Assembly: GCF_900155435.1 (NCBI RefSeq)
Contig: NZ_LT700212.1
Span: 2,194,951 to 2,258,950 of the forward strand
Direction: 5' to 3'
Source: Actinomyces provencensis
GTDB taxonomy: Bacteria > Actinomycetota > Actinomycetes > Actinomycetales > Actinomycetaceae
Length of the DNA stretch: 64,000 nt
Shown here in pieces: positions 52,116 through 60,755 of this stretch. The notes beneath the pieces are model-generated. The model was not told the origin of the DNA, did no database searches, and was given only the letters and a program-made list of their open reading frames with translations. Made by a program: the position numbers and the translations under genes. Numbering within the stretch: the first letter of the stretch is position 1; every line of letters begins with the position of its first letter.

Positions 52116-53552
52116 TCAGTCCACCTCCACCGCATTGGCGAGGGCGACGTCGCGGTACCACAGCGCGGAGGCCTTCGGCGTGCGCTGCTGCGTCGTGAAG
52201 TCCACCCGGACGATCCCGAAGCGCCTGGTGTAGCCCCAGGCCCACTCGAAGTTGTCCGTCAGGGACCACACGAGGTAGCCACGGACGTCCGCCCCTTCCT
52301 GGATGGCGGCGTGGACCGCAGCCAGGTGGTCGCGCACGTAGGCCAGGCGGTCGGCGGAATCGTCCACGAAGCCCGCGGCGTCCGGGTGGTCCTCGTAGGC
52401 CGCCCCGTTCTCCGTGATGACCAGCGGGACGCCCACGGGCCCCGTGTACTCCCGGTGCAGTCGGACGAGCAGCAGACGCAGGTCCTCGGCGTCCACCTCC
52501 CAGCCCATTGCCGTGTGGGGAAGGTCGCGGGGCACCATGCGCACCCCCTCGGAGCCCACGTTGGGGGAGCGTCGCAGCAGGCCCGCGCCGTTGCGCCACT
52601 CCACGGCCGGTGCTTCCCCCGGCACGGGGGCCGCCACCTGCTGCCCGTTGTAGAAGTTCACGCCGAGCACGTCGATCGGTGAGCTGATGACCTCCAGGTC
52701 CCCCGGCTCCACCGAGGCCAGGATGTCGGCCTCGGCGCGCATGTCCTCCACGACGTCCGCTGGGTACTCACCGCGGAAGATCGGGTCGAGGAACAGCCGG
52801 TTCGCGAGGCCGTCGATGCGGCGCGCCGCATCGAGATCGCCCTCGTCGGTGGGGTCGCACGCGTGGACGGTGGAGAAGTTCAGCGTGATCCCCACACGGG
52901 GCTGCTCGCTGCGTGCCTGTGCCTCCTCGCGGATGGCGCGCACGGCCAGGCCGTGGGCCAGGAGCAGGTGGTGGACGGCGGCGACCGCCTCCTCCGGGCT
53001 GGTGTGCCCGGGGGCGTGCTCGCCGCACGCGTAGGACAGCAGGGAGGAACACCACGGTTCGTTCAGCGTCGTCCAGGTGTCCACCTTCGCCCCCAGGCGC
53101 CGGTAGACCGTCCGGGCGTACTCGGCGAAGGCCTGTGCGGTGGCGCGCTCCGTCCACCCGCCCCTGTCCTGGAGGGGTTGGGGCAGGTCCCAGTGGTACA
53201 GCGTCAGCCAGGGGCGGATCCCAGCTGCCAGCAGCTGGTCAACGAGGGACTCGTAGAAGTCCAGGCCCTCGGGGTTGAGGGTGTGCCCGTCGGGCATGAC
53301 CCGCGCCCAGGACACCGAGAAGCGGTAGGTGCCCAGAGCGAGGTCCTGCATGAGGGCCACGTCCTGGGGAACCCGGTGGTAGTGGTCGCAGGCGACCTCG
53401 ATGTCGGACCCGTCGATGATCGTGCCGGGCTCACGGCAGAAGGTGTCCCAGATGGAGTCACCCTTCCCGCCCTCGTGCCCCGCGCCCTCGATCTGGGCGG
53501 CGGCGGTGGCAGCACCCCAGCGGAATCCCTCGGGGAAGGTCAGTGTGGTCAT
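52116..53552 (-). CDS. bgl: GH1 family beta-glucosidase
   Basis: The 478-aa cytoplasmic enzyme has the family pattern: N-terminal Phe-Pro-Glu-Gly-Phe-Arg-Trp-Gly-Ala-Ala-Thr, acid/base Glu165 in TLNEPW, and nucleophile Glu381 in ITENGA. It splits beta-glucosides or phospho-free disaccharides such as cellobiose taken up by the adjacent transporter; a Gal or aryl substrate is equally possible. The start overlaps the upstream permease stop, showing operon membership. Length is normal. Confidence 0.95.
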   Translation of the reverse strand: MTTLTFPEGFRWGAATAAAQIEGAGHEGGKGDSIWDTFCREPGTIIDGSDIEVACDHYHRVPQDVALMQDLALGTYRFSVSWARVMPDGHTLNPEGLDFYESLVDQLLAAGIRPWLTLYHWDLPQPLQDRGGWTERATAQAFAEYARTVYRRLGAKVDTWTTLNEPWCSSLLSYACGEHAPGHTSPEEAVAAVHHLLLAHGLAVRAIREEAQARSEQPRVGITLNFSTVHACDPTDEGDLDAARRIDGLANRLFLDPIFRGEYPADVVEDMRAEADILASVEPGDLEVISSPIDVLGVNFYNGQQVAAPVPGEAPAVEWRNGAGLLRRSPNVGSEGVRMVPRDLPHTAMGWEVDAEDLRLLLVRLHREYTGPVGVPLVITENGAAYEDHPDAAGFVDDSADRLAYVRDHLAAVHAAIQEGADVRGYLVWSLTDNFEWAWGYTRRFGIVRVDFTTQQRTPKASALWYRDVALANAVEVD

Positions 53553-54511
53553 CCCTTGACAGCTCCTTGCATGATGCCCGACACCAGGTGGCGTCCGGCG
53601 AGGACGAAGAGGGCCAGCAGCGGCACGGTCGCCACCACCACGCCCGCCATGATCAGCGAGTAGTCCTTGAAGTAGGAGGCCTGCAGCAACTGCAGGGCCA
53701 CGGGCAGGGTCGGGTTCTTGGCACCCAGCACGATGAAGGGCCAGAAGAAGTTGGTCCAGGAACCCACGAAGGTGAACAGCGCGAGCATCGCGGCCGCAGG
53801 CCTCGCCGAGGGCAGGGCCACCGACCAGAACGTGCGGAACATGGAGGCCCCGTCCACACGCGCCGCCTCGATGAGTTCGGTGGGCAGCGCGTCGCGGATG
53901 TACTGGGTCATCCAGAACACCCCGAAGGCGGAGACCATGCCGGGCACGATGACCGAGACCAGCTCACCGGTCCACCCCAGTTTCGCCATGACGATGAACA
54001 GGGGCACCACGCCCAGCTGGGCGGGCACCGCCATGGTGGCGATGACGAAGGTCAGCAGTCCGTCGCGACCCCGGAAGCGCAGCTTCGAGAAGGCGTAGCC
54101 GGCGAGGGTGGAGAAGAACACCACCGACAGGGACACCACGGTGGAGACGATGACGGAGTTGACGAACGCCCCGAGGAAGTCGATGTCGGAGTTGAGCACG
54201 CGCTGGATGTTCTCCACCAGGTGCCCCTGCAGGAACAGTGGGGGGATCGGGTTGCGCGCGATGTCGGCCGCCGTGGAGGAGGCCAGCTGGAGGGCGAACC
54301 ACAGCGGGTAGGCGGAGACCAGCAGGGCCACGGTGAGGATCACGTAGGTGACCCACCCGGGCCGACGGTTGACGCCGAAGGAGCGGTGCTCCACGCGGGC
54401 CGAACGACGCCGGTTGTCCCGCTCGAGCCTGCGTCGGGCGGCACGCGCCGCGCCCTTGCCGGCGCGCTGCTCGGTCATGGCCACCGAGGGGGAGTTGGTG
54501 GTGGTGCTCAT
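53549..54511 (-). CDS. sugar ABC transporter permease, MalG type
   Basis: The 320-aa inner-membrane protein has about six membrane segments after a basic cytoplasmic N terminus of 50 residues. The EAA loop reads Glu-Ala-Ala-Arg-Val-Asp-Gly-Ala-Ser, followed by Leu-Pro-Ser-Ala-Arg-Pro. It pairs with the MalF-type gene whose stop it overlaps. No ATPase gene is in the operon, so a shared MsiK-type ATPase elsewhere probably energises it, as is usual in actinobacteria. Confidence 0.92.
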   Translation of the reverse strand: MSTTTNSPSVAMTEQRAGKGAARAARRRLERDNRRRSARVEHRSFGVNRRPGWVTYVILTVALLVSAYPLWFALQLASSTAADIARNPIPPLFLQGHLVENIQRVLNSDIDFLGAFVNSVIVSTVVSLSVVFFSTLAGYAFSKLRFRGRDGLLTFVIATMAVPAQLGVVPLFIVMAKLGWTGELVSVIVPGMVSAFGVFWMTQYIRDALPTELIEAARVDGASMFRTFWSVALPSARPAAAMLALFTFVGSWTNFFWPFIVLGAKNPTLPVALQLLQASYFKDYSLIMAGVVVATVPLLALFVLAGRHLVSGIMQGAVKG

Positions 54512-55599
54512 CGCTGTTCCTTCCCGTCATCGACGAGGACGGCGCCGGGGGTGACGTCCAGTCCCGTCTGCGGGGCCGGCGTCGGCAGGGGCGTGGAGCC
54601 CTCACCTGCGGAGGAGCCGCCCCGCCCCCGTCCGCGTCCCCCACGCCCACGCCCACGACGCCGGTCCCCGCCGGAGGTGGCGATGCGCTGCGTGATCGCG
54701 AAGTTGATCATCCCGATGAGGATGATGATGAGGAAGAGGATCCAGGCGATGGCCGCGGCCCGCCCGAAGCTCTTCTGGGGCCCCCAGCCCAGTTGGTAGA
54801 GGTACATGGTCAGGGTCAACCACTGCTTGTCCGCGCCGCCGTTGCCCATGGTGTCGAACATGCGGGGCTCGTCGAAGATCTGCAGGCCACCGATGGTGGA
54901 GGTGATGACGACGAAGATGATGGTGGAGCGCAGCTGCGGGATGGTCACCGAGAAGAACTGGCGCAGTCGGCCCGCGCCGTCCACGGTGGCGGCCTCGTAG
55001 AGTTCCTGGGGGATCGCCTGCATGGCTGCCAGGAGGATCAGGGCGTTGTAGCCCGTCCAGCGGAAGTTCACCATGTTCGCGATCGCGATGTGGGAGGCGA
55101 AGGCGTTCGCGTGCCAGCCGATGGGGTCGACACCGATCATCCCGAGCAGGGTGTTCGCCATGCCGGACTGGTCGGCGAAGACCTTCGTGAAGATCATCGA
55201 CACCGCCACGGGGGCGACGACGTAGGGCAGCAGGACACCCATGCGCCAGAAGGTCTTGGCCCGCAGGTTGGAGTCGAGGATCCAGGCGATGAACACCGCC
55301 ACGATGATCTGGGGCACCGAGGAGAGCAGGAAGATCGAGAAGGTGTTGCGCAGGGCGATCCAGAAGGTCGGCTGCTGGACCACGTCGACGTAGTTCTGCA
55401 TCCCGACGAATCCCTGCTCACCGCCGATCAGGTGCCACTTGTGCAGCGACACCCAGGCCGTGTAGAGGAGGGGGTAGAGCCCGGTGATCGCGAAGACCAC
55501 GAAGAACGGGGCGATGTAGAGGTAGGGGGACCAGCGGTACTCGGCGCGTCCCAACCTGTCCTTCCAGGTGGGCTGCGCGGCAGCGGTCGTGGTGGTCAT
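54508..55599 (-). CDS. sugar ABC transporter permease, MalF type
   Basis: I start it at the ATG at 55599 after GAAGGACC; the longer frame upstream is unlikely. The 363-aa protein has six membrane segments and an EAA loop (Glu-Ala-Ala-Thr-Val-Asp-Gly-Ala-Gly). The C terminus carries an unusual Arg/Gly-rich run of about 20 residues and then a Pro-rich tail. It sits between the binding-protein gene and the MalG-type gene. Confidence 0.92.
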   Translation of the reverse strand: MTTTTAAAQPTWKDRLGRAEYRWSPYLYIAPFFVVFAITGLYPLLYTAWVSLHKWHLIGGEQGFVGMQNYVDVVQQPTFWIALRNTFSIFLLSSVPQIIVAVFIAWILDSNLRAKTFWRMGVLLPYVVAPVAVSMIFTKVFADQSGMANTLLGMIGVDPIGWHANAFASHIAIANMVNFRWTGYNALILLAAMQAIPQELYEAATVDGAGRLRQFFSVTIPQLRSTIIFVVITSTIGGLQIFDEPRMFDTMGNGGADKQWLTLTMYLYQLGWGPQKSFGRAAAIAWILFLIIILIGMINFAITQRIATSGGDRRRGRGRGGRGRGRGGSSAGEGSTPLPTPAPQTGLDVTPGAVLVDDGKEQR

Positions 55600-55696
55600 G
55601 GTGTGTGGTCCTTCGGTGTCCGGTCTCCCGGTGTGGCAGTGCTGACGAGGGCGGATCCGGTGGGCCGGGACCTCGCGGTCCCGGCCCACCGTGGTC

Positions 55697-56995
55697 TCAC
55701 TCGAGGCCGAGCTGGTCGAACTCGGTGAGGGCCTTGTCCCACGAGGAGGCGGCGTCATCCGTCTTGTCGACGTCGACACGCGTCATCGCGTCCGTCACGA
55801 TCGTCGTGATCGCGAAGAAGTTCGGGCCCTTGTGCGGCTGGACCGTCACTGCCTTGGCGCGCTCGGAGTAGATCTTCCCGACGGGGGCGTTGTTGAAGAA
55901 CTCATTCGTGTAGTCGAGGAGCTCCGGATCGTCCAGGGCCTCCACCTGCGAGGGGAAGGTGCCCTTGGTCTTGAAGGCCTTGATCTGCTGCTCGGGAGCG
56001 GTCAGCCATGCGGCCAGCTCCTTGGCCTCCTCCGGGTGGTCGCCCTGTGCGGGCACCGTCAGGTAGGAGCCACCCCAGTTGCCGCCACCACCGGGGAAGA
56101 CCGGGGCGACGTCCCAGCCGGTGACGCCGGCGGCGTTGCCCTCGATGACGCCGAGCATCCACGGCGGGCAGAGCATGGTCGCGAAGCCGTCCTTCTGGAA
56201 GGCGTTGACCCAGTCCTCGGACCACTGGGAGAGGTGGGCGGAGAGGTTGTCGTCGACGGAAGCCGTCAGGACGTCGTCGTAGACGCCCTTGATCTCGGTG
56301 TTGTCCTTGAGCGGGATGACCGTGTTGTCGTCCTGCTCGAAGGGGTTCTTCACCTGGTTGATCATGCCCTGGTAGGTGGCCGTGGCCCCGTCGTACCAGG
56401 GGATGTCGGTCTTGGACACGAAGTCCTTGCCGACCTCGAAGTACTTGTCCCATCCACCATCGAGGAGGGAGGCGACCTCGTCGCGGTCTGTGGGCAGCCC
56501 GGCCTTCTCGAAGAGGTCGGCGCGGTAGCAGATGGCCTCGGGCCCGATGTCGGTGCCGTACCCGATGAGCTTGCCGTCGACGGTGGCGGCCTCCGTCTTC
56601 CAGTCGAGCCAGCGGCCGTTCGTCTCGTCGGAGGTCAGGTCCGTGAACTCGTCCGGGTACTGCGCGAGCTCGGGCAGCCAGTCGACCTCGATGGCCTCGA
56701 TGTCGGAGAGGCCGGAACCCGCGGCCAGGCGGGTGTTCATGTTGTCGCGGGCCTCGTTGGAGGTGGCGGCCTTCTTCTCGACGACCTTGATGCCCGGGTG
56801 GGAGTCCATGTACTCCTGGTAGAGGTCGTCGTAGCCGAACTCGTTGAAGGTGGCGACGGTCAGGGTGATGTCTCCGTCGGCCGATCCCGACTCCCCCGAC
56901 TCGCCGGACTGGGCGGAGCCGGACGAGCAGGCTCCGAGCACCAGGGCGCTGACGGCGGCGATGCCGACGGTGCCCATGATCGTTCTGGTTTTCAC
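55697..56995 (-). CDS. sugar ABC transporter substrate-binding lipoprotein
   Basis: The GTG at 56995 follows CGAAGGAGC and gives 432 aa. A signal peptide ends in the lipobox Val-Leu-Gly-Ala-Cys23, so it is anchored to the outer face of the membrane. A Ser/Gly linker and a cluster-B solute-binding fold follow (Phe-Asn-Glu-Phe-Gly-Tyr, Trp-Leu-Pro-Glu-Leu, Pro-Trp-Met-Leu-Gly). It captures the sugar for the two permeases. It is the first gene of the operon. Confidence 0.93.
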   Translation of the reverse strand: MKTRTIMGTVGIAAVSALVLGACSSGSAQSGESGESGSADGDITLTVATFNEFGYDDLYQEYMDSHPGIKVVEKKAATSNEARDNMNTRLAAGSGLSDIEAIEVDWLPELAQYPDEFTDLTSDETNGRWLDWKTEAATVDGKLIGYGTDIGPEAICYRADLFEKAGLPTDRDEVASLLDGGWDKYFEVGKDFVSKTDIPWYDGATATYQGMINQVKNPFEQDDNTVIPLKDNTEIKGVYDDVLTASVDDNLSAHLSQWSEDWVNAFQKDGFATMLCPPWMLGVIEGNAAGVTGWDVAPVFPGGGGNWGGSYLTVPAQGDHPEEAKELAAWLTAPEQQIKAFKTKGTFPSQVEALDDPELLDYTNEFFNNAPVGKIYSERAKAVTVQPHKGPNFFAITTIVTDAMTRVDVDKTDDAASSWDKALTEFDQLGLE

Positions 56996-57030
56996 AACTG
57001 CTCCTTCGTGTGTGGGATCGCTGGGCGGGA

Positions 57031-57050
57031 GGTCCGCGACCTCGCGGACC
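57031..57050. promoter_or_regulatory. inverted repeat in the 5' leader of the sugar operon
   Basis: GGTCCGCG (57031-57038) and CGCGGACC (57043-57050) form an 8-bp stem with a four-base loop, between the promoter and the start codon at 56995. It could be a second operator or an mRNA hairpin. Confidence 0.45.
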
Positions 57051-57069
57051 ACTCGTGCAGAACCCGGAT

Positions 57070-57098
57070 GCGAGAGCGCTCTCAGCGGGTTGAGTCAA
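57070..57098 (-). promoter_or_regulatory. promoter of the sugar operon
   Basis: On the minus strand TTGACT (57098-57093) is a near-consensus -35 box. A weak -10 region falls in or next to the palindrome at about 57072-57076. The leader to the GTG at 56995 is about 65 bases. Confidence 0.45.
57072..57083. promoter_or_regulatory. LacI-type operator GAGAGCGCTCTC
   Basis: A perfect 12-bp palindrome with the central CG typical of LacI-family operators lies ten bases downstream of the -35 box of the sugar operon, so a bound repressor would block RNA polymerase. The lacI-type gene at 50947 is the natural partner. Confidence 0.7.
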
Positions 57099-57162
57099 TG
57101 GTGCCACACTCACCCGCTGGACGTCACATTCGCAGGGACACGATTCGGTAACACCCCCTCCG

Positions 57163-57277
57163 CGAAGTCCGCTCTGTTCTGGGGTCGAAGTCCGCTCCGT
57201 TCCCGGGTCGAAGTCCGCCCTGTTCTGGGGTCGAGGTCCGCTCCGTTCCCGGGTCGAGGTCCGCTCCGTTCTGGGCA
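57163..57277 (+). repeat. five 23-bp tandem repeats of two alternating types
   Basis: Five adjacent 23-bp units start at 57163, 57186, 57209, 57232 and 57255. They alternate between a form with GTTCTGGGG and a form with GTTCCCGGG. They occupy the spacer between the sugar operon promoter and the YbaK gene. Read as protein they give only arginine/proline-rich repeats. No spacers exist, so not CRISPR. The rest of the 666-bp gap (56996-57661) holds the promoter elements listed and no gene I can support. Confidence 0.8.
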
Positions 57278-57661
57278 CGAGGATGCTCCGCCCTGCTCCG
57301 AGCCTGAGCTCCGCTCAGTTGCCACCTCGAAGTCCGCCCTCCCCGATCCCACCGCCCCGTGGGGACCGGGTTCGCCCTCGTGCGGGATGCCCCACCCGAC
57401 TCCACCCCACGCCGGGTGCGGGACTGCGACCGGTCCGGACACAGGGTGACCACACTGTGGCCCACACCCCGGGACACCCTCTCCCCTCCGTCTAGCGTGG
57501 GAGCGGACCGGCAGGACGGACCAGGTCCGGCCGGCGACCTTCGGGGGGCGCACCCCGTTCCGGGGCCCCACTCCGGCGTCCCGGAGCACTCGCCCCGTCG
57601 GCCGGACCGGTCCCCCCGGTCGTGACAACCGAGCAGCGAACACCGCCCACAGGAGGAACCC

Positions 57662-58237
57662 ATGTCCCAGTCCGACCCCGAGATCCCCGGCATCGGTCAC
57701 CTCGAGACCCTCCCCGCGCTGGACCACCTCGACCTGGTCGCACGGCCCGTGGCGGACGCGCTGAAGGCCCTGGCCGGTCACGACCCGGCCCTGGTCGACC
57801 TCGCGCGCGTGGTGCCCATCGACCCGTCCCTGGCCGACACCGAGGTCATGACCGAGACCTACGGCATGGACCTCGCACTCTCCTCCAACTGCATCCTCGT
57901 GGCGGGCAAGCGCGCCGGGGAGGAACGGGTCGCGGCCTGCGTGGTGCGCGCAACCACCAACGCCGACGTCAACCACGTCGTGAAGAAGACCCTCGACGTG
58001 CGCAAGGCCTCCTTCTGGCCGCAGGAGCACGCCGTGGAGGCCTCAGGCATGGAGTACGGCGGCATCACGCCGGTCGGCGTACCCGCCGAGTGGCGCCTCC
58101 TCATCGACGAGCGTGTCGCGGTGGGGTGGTCCTGCATCGGATCGGGCCTGCGGCGGTCCAAGCTCTTCGTCACCGGTGACCTCCTCGTGGCACTGCCCGG
58201 CGCGGAGGTGGTGGAGGGCCTGGCCGTCCCGGCCTGA
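57662..58237 (+). CDS. YbaK/EbsC-type aminoacyl-tRNA deacylase
   Basis: The 191-aa protein has the YbaK core in its second half: Lys-Lys-Thr-Leu-Asp-Val-Arg-Lys-Ala-Ser-Phe, a Gly-Met-Glu-Tyr-Gly-Gly-Ile-Thr-Pro-Val-Gly stretch, and a terminal Ser-Gly-Leu-Arg. Members remove wrongly attached amino acids (for example Cys or Ala from tRNA-Pro). The first 50 residues are an extra helical part. ATG after AGGAGGAACCC. Confidence 0.85.
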   Translation: MSQSDPEIPGIGHLETLPALDHLDLVARPVADALKALAGHDPALVDLARVVPIDPSLADTEVMTETYGMDLALSSNCILVAGKRAGEERVAACVVRATTNADVNHVVKKTLDVRKASFWPQEHAVEASGMEYGGITPVGVPAEWRLLIDERVAVGWSCIGSGLRRSKLFVTGDLLVALPGAEVVEGLAVPA

Positions 58238-58395
58238 ACGACCGACATCCGCCACCCTGCAGTCAGCAGCCGACGTCAGACGGCCGGTGGCCGGCGGCAG
58301 GCAATCTGCGGACCACACCCGCGCGACACCGTCGACGACTGCCTGTGACCTGCCGAAACTCCATCGCGTCGGACGCGGGGTAATGACCGGGACAC

Positions 58396-59166
58396 TCAGT
58401 GCTCCAGCGGCAGGAACTTCCTCACCCACTCCAGCGACAGGTCCGAGAGTGCCCGCGGGTTCTCCCCCGCACCGAAGCGTGCCCCCTGGACCACCTCCAC
58501 ACGTGAGCCGACGGGCAGGCGCTGGAAGTTCTCCTGGGTCATCTCCACCAGACCGACCTGCTCGTCATCGGCGTCGTGGATGATGAGCACCGGTGTCTCC
58601 AGACCGTCGAGGACCTGATGGGTGTCGACCATGGAGAGGTCCACCAGCGTCTGCTTGGAGATGGTGAAGTTGCGGCGCGGGCCCGGGGAGTCGTCGGGGA
58701 TGGTCGTGACGCCGTGCTCCTCCAACTCGTCGAGCTGGACCGGGGAGAAGATCGACTCCCAGTCGAAGGAGAGGGGACCGGTGACAGCTCCCGAGAGGAT
58801 CATGGTCCGGGCTGCGCGCGGGCGCGCCAGGAGTGCGGTCACCGCCCCGAAGGAGTGACCGTGGACGGCCTGACGCGGGAACCCCTGGTCCACCAACCAA
58901 CCGGATGCCGCCCGCAGGTCCTCCACCTGGTGTTCGGAGGTGACGATGTCGTCATCGGAGTCACCGTGCCCCGAGTAGTCGAACTCCAGGGTCGCGTAGC
59001 CTGCGGCGCGGTAGACCCGGGCCAAGCGGTCGAAGTGCTCCCCCGAGTGGCGGTTCGCCAGGAAGGAATGGGAGAAGAGCACGGCGGCATCCAGGGCGTC
59101 GACGGGGTTGATGAAGGTCCCCGCGAGCGTCAGCCCGCGGGGGGTCTGGATCCGGACCTCACTCAC
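58396..59166 (-). CDS. alpha/beta hydrolase
   Basis: The 256-aa protein starts with GTG at 59166 and has the nucleophile elbow Gly103-His-Ser105-Phe-Gly and an acidic residue in Ile-His-Asp-Ala-Asp-Asp. An oxyanion-like Ser-His-Ser-Phe follows the first strands. It lacks a signal peptide. Esterase or peptidase-like function possible; substrate unknown. Alone on the minus strand among plus-strand genes. Confidence 0.85.
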   Translation of the reverse strand: MSEVRIQTPRGLTLAGTFINPVDALDAAVLFSHSFLANRHSGEHFDRLARVYRAAGYATLEFDYSGHGDSDDDIVTSEHQVEDLRAASGWLVDQGFPRQAVHGHSFGAVTALLARPRAARTMILSGAVTGPLSFDWESIFSPVQLDELEEHGVTTIPDDSPGPRRNFTISKQTLVDLSMVDTHQVLDGLETPVLIIHDADDEQVGLVEMTQENFQRLPVGSRVEVVQGARFGAGENPRALSDLSLEWVRKFLPLEH

Positions 59167-59471
59167 GCATCCAACCTAGTGGCTGGGGGCCCACAACGGC
59201 AGGGGGAGTCCCGGTGTGTGCACGAAGGTGAACTGCCCGTGGGAGCCCCGCCATCCCCGTTCCGAGGACCCCGTGGACCCGTGCGGGGGAGGCGCGTGTC
59301 CGCAGTGCCGACGGCCCGGGTGCCCACGGGAGGACCGGGCAGGGCACCGCAGGAGGGAACGAGGGCGGGCCGCCGCAGGAGGGAACGAGGGCGGGCCGCC
59401 GCAGCACCCACAGGAGCACCCGCGCACCGCGACCTCGGGACAGGCTGCGCGACCCGCGCCACAATGGGGTC
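59167..59471 (+). other. 305-bp gene-free spacer with a 26-bp direct repeat
   Basis: The divergent gap between the hydrolase and ASCH genes contains two exact 26-bp copies at 59349-59374 and 59375-59400, each holding GGAGGGAACGAGGGCGGGCC. No gene or clear promoter boxes are recognised. Confidence 0.5.
59349..59400 (+). repeat. two tandem copies of a 26-bp unit
   Basis: The 26-bp unit is perfectly duplicated. It lies 70-120 bases upstream of the ASCH gene start and may be part of its leader or promoter region. Confidence 0.8.
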
Positions 59472-60149
59472 ATGGACACCGACTCCCCCGCAGCGAACAC
59501 GCCCGATGACTCCACCCCCCTTCCGGGCTCCTCGCCGGATGCGGGTGTGGACGCAGAACTCCACGAGGAGGAGATCGCCTACTCCGGCGGCGACGCAGTG
59601 GCACCCGACGAGCACGCCGTGGAGCTGTTCTGGCAGGAGGCGAGCAAGGCGACGGGCCTCACGCGCCTGGACGTGGTCATCGGATCGAACCCGGAGGCCC
59701 TCGTCCAACCACCGGCCTGGCAGTTCGGCTGGACCGCGGACCAGGCGACCCACCTCCTCGACCTGGTCCTCTCCGGTGCCAAGACCGCCACCGCCGGCCC
59801 GCTCTCCGACTACGAGGACGAGGGCGAACCCCTCCCCGAGGTCGGAGAACTCGGCATCGTCTGTGACGGCGCGGGCAACCCGCGCGCCCTGGTGCGCACC
59901 GACGCAGTGGCCGTCGTCCCCTTCGACGAGGTCGACGAACTCCACGCCGCGGCCGAGGGCGAGGGCGACCTCTCCCTCGACTTCTGGCGACGCGCGCACG
60001 TCCGGATGCTCCCCGGTCACGAGGGACGCGACATCGACGAGCCCTGGCCCGAGGACACACCCTGGCCAACTGACGACATGGTCCTGGAGCGGATCTCCTG
60101 CGTGCACCCCCGCCCGCGTCGGTCCTTCCGCGAGGTCCTGGGCGTCTGA
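59472..60149 (+). CDS. ASCH-domain protein
   Basis: The 225-aa protein has an acidic N-terminal extension of about 45 residues and then the ASCH core: Phe-Trp-Gln-Glu-Ala, Ser-Gly-Ala-Lys-Thr-Ala-Thr-Ala-Gly, Gly-Glu-Pro-Leu-Pro-Glu-Val-Gly-Glu, and Phe-Trp-Arg-Arg-Ala-His near the end. ASCH domains bind RNA or modified nucleosides; some members are amidohydrolases of acetylcytidine. Role in the cell unknown. Confidence 0.85.
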   Translation: MDTDSPAANTPDDSTPLPGSSPDAGVDAELHEEEIAYSGGDAVAPDEHAVELFWQEASKATGLTRLDVVIGSNPEALVQPPAWQFGWTADQATHLLDLVLSGAKTATAGPLSDYEDEGEPLPEVGELGIVCDGAGNPRALVRTDAVAVVPFDEVDELHAAAEGEGDLSLDFWRRAHVRMLPGHEGRDIDEPWPEDTPWPTDDMVLERISCVHPRPRRSFREVLGV

Positions 60150-60288
60150 GTCCCGCGCGCAGGACGGGCACAGGAGGACCGGCCCACAGGGCGGGCAGCA
60201 GGGAAGGACACCAGGACCGTCCCGCGGGACCGGGCGTCGGACACACGCGCCCGGTAGTCTGGGGCGGACGACTGGGAGGCATCACATC

Positions 60289-60600
60289 ATGGGCATGAAG
60301 ACCGGCATCATCCTGGGACTGGGCGTCGGCTACGTCCTGGGCACCCGCGCGGGCCGCGAGCGCTACGAGTCGATCCGCTCGGCAGCGACACGGATCCGCA
60401 GCACCCCCCTGGTGGCCCGACCCCTCGACTCCATCGGTGACCGCGTCTCCGACGCCGTGCGCGTCCAGGGCGAGAGGGTCACCGACCGTGTCGCCGACGT
60501 CGTCAAGGAACGACTCTTCGGGGGTTCCCCCTCCCGTGGTGAGTACGTCGACGTCGAGGTCGAGGTCGAGGACCCCTGGGCCCACTCGGACACGCACTGA
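60289..60600 (+). CDS. small membrane protein, YtxH-like, 103 aa
   Basis: GGGAGGC precedes the ATG at 60289. One glycine-rich membrane segment (Met-Gly-Met-Lys-Thr-Gly-Ile-Ile-Leu-Gly) leads into Gly-Thr-Arg-Ala-Gly-Arg-Glu-Arg-Tyr-Glu, the usual YtxH-type junction, and a charged amphipathic helix with a strongly acidic end. Common in actinobacteria; function unknown, possibly envelope stress. Confidence 0.75.
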   Translation: MGMKTGIILGLGVGYVLGTRAGRERYESIRSAATRIRSTPLVARPLDSIGDRVSDAVRVQGERVTDRVADVVKERLFGGSPSRGEYVDVEVEVEDPWAHSDTH

Positions 60601-60755
60601 CCCCTCGGCAGTCCTCGGGCGGTCACAGATTCGTCACATGCGGGAGCGCCCTCGTACGCCCGGGCCGCACCGTGCCGCGAGGTTGCGGCCCCCCGAAACC
60701 GTTCCTTCGGGACGGCTCGTGGACACCCCCGGGACCCGGTGCCACGGTGGGCACC

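Noticed and set aside
52863-53663. 266-aa plus-strand frame opposite the GH1 gene
   Set aside because: Shadow of the glucosidase; no ribosome site or domain.
57163-57277. Possible CRISPR array
   Set aside because: The units are directly adjacent with no spacers, and no cas genes are nearby.
58576-60600. 674-aa frame spanning the hydrolase to the YtxH-like gene
   Set aside because: Only its last 103 codons, from the ATG at 60289, are a gene; the rest is antisense to the hydrolase and out of frame with the ASCH gene.
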